Below are positions 61,138 to 64,000 of a DNA stretch of 64,000 nucleotides, one piece after another; the stretch's first letter is position 1, and each line of letters starts with the position of its first letter. Location: the NCBI GenBank assembly GCA_025200525.1, contig CM045763.1, positions 89,819,470 through 89,883,469 of the forward strand, given 5' to 3'. This stretch comes from Camellia lanceoleosa. Lineage: Eukaryota; Streptophyta; Magnoliopsida; Ericales; Theaceae. The translations under genes were made by a program, and so were the position numbers. The notes beneath the pieces are model-generated. The model saw only the letters and a list, made by a program, of their open reading frames with translations. It was not told the origin of the DNA and did no database searches.

Positions 61138-62710
61138 GCGTGCAGTTCTCAGTTCGGTGCCCCTTTTCTTTGTGGTAGGTGCATCTGGATCTGTCATCAT
61201 AGTCCTTCTAGGCCTCGCCTAACTTGGCAGGCCACTTGACAAAAGGCTCGTCTCGAATCTCGCTAAGTATACGGTAGATCGGCTTCTTGAATACCGTGGT
61301 TATGGCGGTGCGGACTCTTAGCCATCTCTTATCCTGGTCCTCGCCATTGTCTCGCCTGCCTCGTCCGTTTCGGTTTTGGCGATCTACCGCATTGACCTTT
61401 GCCGAGGTCTTCTTCTCTGGGGCAGGGGTCGCGCCAGATTTTGCTTTGGCGCGAGCGCCATCCTCTTCTACCCTGATGTGCTGATGCACTCTCTCCATCA
61501 GGGCCTCCATGGTAAGGGGTGGCGTCATGGTGATAGAGTCCCTCAGTCTGTTCCCGACTGGAAGGCCTCTTTTGTACTGTGCAATGGCGAGGTTGGTTGG
61601 GCAGTCTCCAATCTGGTTGAATGTCTCCTAGTAGCGACTGTTATATGACCTCAGGGTCTCCTTGTCGCCCATGTCGATGGAGAGTAACTGGTCAATCTCC
61701 ACCGGGGTTTTTGTGTTTGTTCTGAACCGCGTTACAAACGCCTCCGCCATTCGCCCAGAGGCTATCTTTGCCCTCGTAGTTTTTTCAAACCAAGTCGTGC
61801 CAAGGTCCCAAGGCTTGAGGAAATAGGATGCACATCAAGGCCTCATTCACGCCGGTATCTGACCATGACTGGCGAAAGTGGCTCAAGTGCGTATAGGGGT
61901 CCGTCTTCCCCTCATATGTATTGAATTTAGGCTGTAGGAAGCCTGACGGAAGGGGCGCGTTCTCTATTGCTGGGACGAATGGTGAGGTCTGCAGCCTCGC
62001 CAAAGCCTTGTCCACTGGTTCGTATGCCGGGCGCGGCATTGGCATTCCAACCTCGACGCTTCCATGCGTCCGAGGAATAACCGCAAAGGCAGGAACCCTG
62101 TGTGGATCGCGCGCTCTGGCGTCCTCCTTCCATCGTGCCTTCTCTTCTAGCATGGATCGCAGGTCGGACGATCTGGGTAATTCCGTCTGTCTAGACCTTG
62201 TCTGGTGTGTATGTGAAGGCCAATAAGTGCTCCCTTCCGTGTAGGACCTCTCAGATCTCGCCTCTCGGACACAGGTGGCGAGTCTGGAAGATACAGATCG
62301 CGTGTCGCCTACCCTGAGGCTTCTGTTATCTGGTCGAAAGGGTGTAGAATTCCTACTACGACCCTCTGAGTGGCGAGGGGGCGTCTTGTTGTTGCGCCCC
62401 TCTCCTGTCGCCACTTCTTTTCCTTTCATCTGGCGCTTCAGAGACTCCATGTCCGCCGCCATCTTACGGATCAGTTCGTCTTGCTCTCTGACGCGATCCT
62501 CCAGAATTTGAGGATCAACTCTGCGCCTTTGTCTTTCTTGGCTTTGCGAGCAGAGGGATGAGGCTGCTATTCCTCCTTCGTCCCTCGCATCCCTCTGGAA
62601 TTACGCCTTTGTGGTTCGGGTTCGCCATGGAGGGACCAAAGGTAGGCCTTCGCCTTACCAGCACCTCCTTCATCAATGGCGGACTGAGGCAGTTCTTCGT
62701 TGTTCGCCAT
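61138..62710 (-). pseudogene. Gypsy H gag remnant
   Basis: The likely start is ATG at 62710 (MANNEELPQSA), about 65 bases after the 5' LTR; its frame shifts within about 50 codons. The next piece contains ILEDRVREQDELIRKMAADM (a short coiled coil), an Arg/Ser-rich stretch and FNTYEGKTDPYTHL (to 61785), typical of Tat Gag. After a frameshift, capsid continues to LGEA (61208). Beyond a TAG (about 61208-61210) the same frame shows a zinc-finger-like CTYHKEKGHRTENC (about 61180-61140) and runs into the protease region, as in Tat gag-pol. Confidence 0.85.
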
Positions 62711-62757
62711 TGATGTTCGAGAAAAACTTGATCAAGAGGTTGTTCTTGTCTGCTTTT

Positions 62758-62773
62758 CCCACAGATGGCGCCA
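62758..62773 (-). other. Primer binding site of gypsy H
   Basis: The minus strand reads TGGCGCCATCTGTGGG two bases after the 5' LTR edge. TGGCGCC is the usual start of a non-initiator tRNA primer site in plant gypsy elements. The priming tRNA species cannot be named with certainty. Confidence 0.75.
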
Positions 62774-62775
62774 AT

Positions 62776-63568
62776 TGTACGGGAAAGAAATACACCTTCT
62801 CGTATAATCCTGTTGATCAAGTTTGCGTTCCTCGTACGTCGTCGTTCTACCACCTGAAAATACAGACGTGAGCTAGCCGGCGGGTGTGTGCCGGAAACCT
62901 TTCCGATGCCTAAGTCAGTAAGCAAGACAGGAAAGCAAAAGCTCTTTGTATTCAGTGAGCAAAAGTTGCATTACCTCTCCAAAGGTGATATTGGTGAGCT
63001 TATATAGGTTTCGCGTGGCACAATCCTGGTAGGACTCTTACTCCTCCAAGTGTAGAGTCCTTCTAGGATTACTCCTCCTTGCGTAGAGTCCTCCTAGGAT
63101 TCATACTCCTAGAAAATAATGCTTATCCTGCAACACCTCCCTCACTGCATAAACCAAGTGAGATGGTTCTACTATGGCCGAACTCCTATACAACCGGAGT
63201 AACCTATAGTTCGACCATTACCTTTCCATCTCTTACCTCGGCTTTCCCATGCTACGACCGAGCTAACCATAAGAGAATCGGGCCGAACTACAGCGTGCCC
63301 AAACCGGACTAACACGGACAAACCGGTGTCAATGCACGACCGGTCTTATTCAACGAAGACCGAACTACCAACAACGCTTACCAACCGAAGTAAAATTAAG
63401 ACCTTGGTGGACCGAACTGACTATCACGGTCTCCAAACCGGAGTAACTTCAAGGCTATTTCTCCAATCCGAAGTAACTCATAGGGCCATTGTACTCGGCC
63501 TCTTTTACTATGGCCTATATCGGCCCAATACCCAGCTCGGCCCAATTTGCGTATAAATTGCCCTCTCA
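62776..63568 (-). repeat. 5' LTR of gypsy H
   Basis: 793 bp, near-identical to 51907-52699. It would hold the promoter for minus-strand gag-pol. Followed on the plus strand by the duplication CTTTA. Confidence 0.95.
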
Positions 63569-63573
63569 CTTTA

Positions 63574-64000
63574 ATTTCAATGTATTTATAATTAGGAGGA
63601 AATGGCTATTTCTGTATCATATAAATTTTAGATCATGGTAAAAGTCACAATAGAAAACCTTTTGTGTTATTGTGTATTTGATCTTCTATTTCTTATTTTT
63701 GTTTTTGTTTTTGTTTTGCTTCTCATTAATCTTAATTAGAAATATCAATCTCTGCTTTTTTGGTTCCACAGAAGTTTGTATTATAGTGTTAACTCTCGAA
63801 AAATTGAGAAATGCTTTTATTAATTGATTTGGCTTCTCTTAAGTTATCATCTTAACATAAGAGAGAGTTTGCACTTGGTAGACCAATTTTGAAATCGATT
63901 TTGGTGATCCGAACCGTCAAGCTTTTAGAACTCATTGAGCAAAATATTCATATAAAAAATCAAAATGATTGAACATTGATAGATATGTTTGAATCATATT
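63574..64000. other. AT-rich flank
   Basis: No gene or element recognised beyond gypsy H. Confidence 0.5.

Larger units (their letters stand above)
51907..63568 (-). mobile_element. Ty3/gypsy Tat-type retrotransposon H (minus strand, recent)
   Basis: Two 793-bp LTRs (51907-52699 and 62776-63568) begin TGTACGGGAAAG and end CCCTCTCA on the plus strand. They differ at about ten positions by eye and are flanked by the perfect duplication CTTTA (51902-51906 and 63569-63573). Minus-strand gag, protease, RT, RNase H, a second RNase H-like domain and integrase occur in that order; a second RNase H marks the Tat clade (established knowledge). Between pol and the 3' LTR lies an intron-containing unit on the opposite strand. 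The frames contain stops and shifts despite the young LTRs, so it may have moved using proteins from other copies. Confidence 0.9.

Overview
The window looks like intergenic heterochromatin of a flowering plant, probably a eudicot. The background is strongly AT-rich. The coding content I recognise comes from Ty1/copia and Ty3/gypsy LTR retrotransposons, one of them chromodomain-type and one Tat-type, and the unique sequence is studded with short inverted-repeat (MITE-like) elements. I found no host protein gene, tRNA, rRNA or bacterial-type feature that I could support.

Layout. 1-8563: AT-rich flank with a 119-bp hairpin, several MITEs (one with a perfect 8-bp target duplication) and a MITE (7142-8483) split by a minus-strand solo LTR (7348-8324). 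8564-28318: an old copia element (A, plus strand) with paired 1.1-kb LTRs. Its 3' internal region holds a solo LTR (14599-26982) of the same family as the one at 7348. That solo LTR is split by a complete minus-strand gypsy element (B, 14840-26499; gag, protease, RT, RNase H, integrase, chromodomain remnant, PBS and PPT all visible), and B's left LTR is split by another solo LTR (C, 15026-17351). Target duplications support the outer and inner steps, so this is a four-deep nest. 28319-35413: AT-rich sequence with at least six MITE-like elements and a small tandem array. 35414-43679: a 5'-truncated minus-strand copia element (E) whose RT domain is split twice, by a 3.87-kb solo LTR (D, 38123-41992) and by a 546-bp TG...CA element (F, 42264-42809), each with a perfect 5-bp target duplication. 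43680-51906: a possible LTR fragment, AT-rich DNA and a nested MITE cluster. 51907-63568: a recent, structurally complete Tat-type gypsy element (H, minus strand) with two 793-bp LTRs that differ at about ten positions and a perfect duplication CTTTA. 63574-64000: unique flank.

How the parts work together. Each autonomous element once encoded Gag and a Pol polyprotein, but all reading frames seen here are broken by stops or frameshifts. Many of the stops fit C-to-T changes expected of methylated, silenced plant DNA. Element H also carries an intron-containing gene on the opposite strand between pol and its 3' LTR, next to a tandem array of hairpins and within a zone dense in a short CCGA-type motif. 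LTRs B, C and D, although different in sequence, share clusters of the palindrome CGCTCGAGCG and the same order of splice-like signals. These shared LTR features and the antisense unit of H are the most interesting things in the window.
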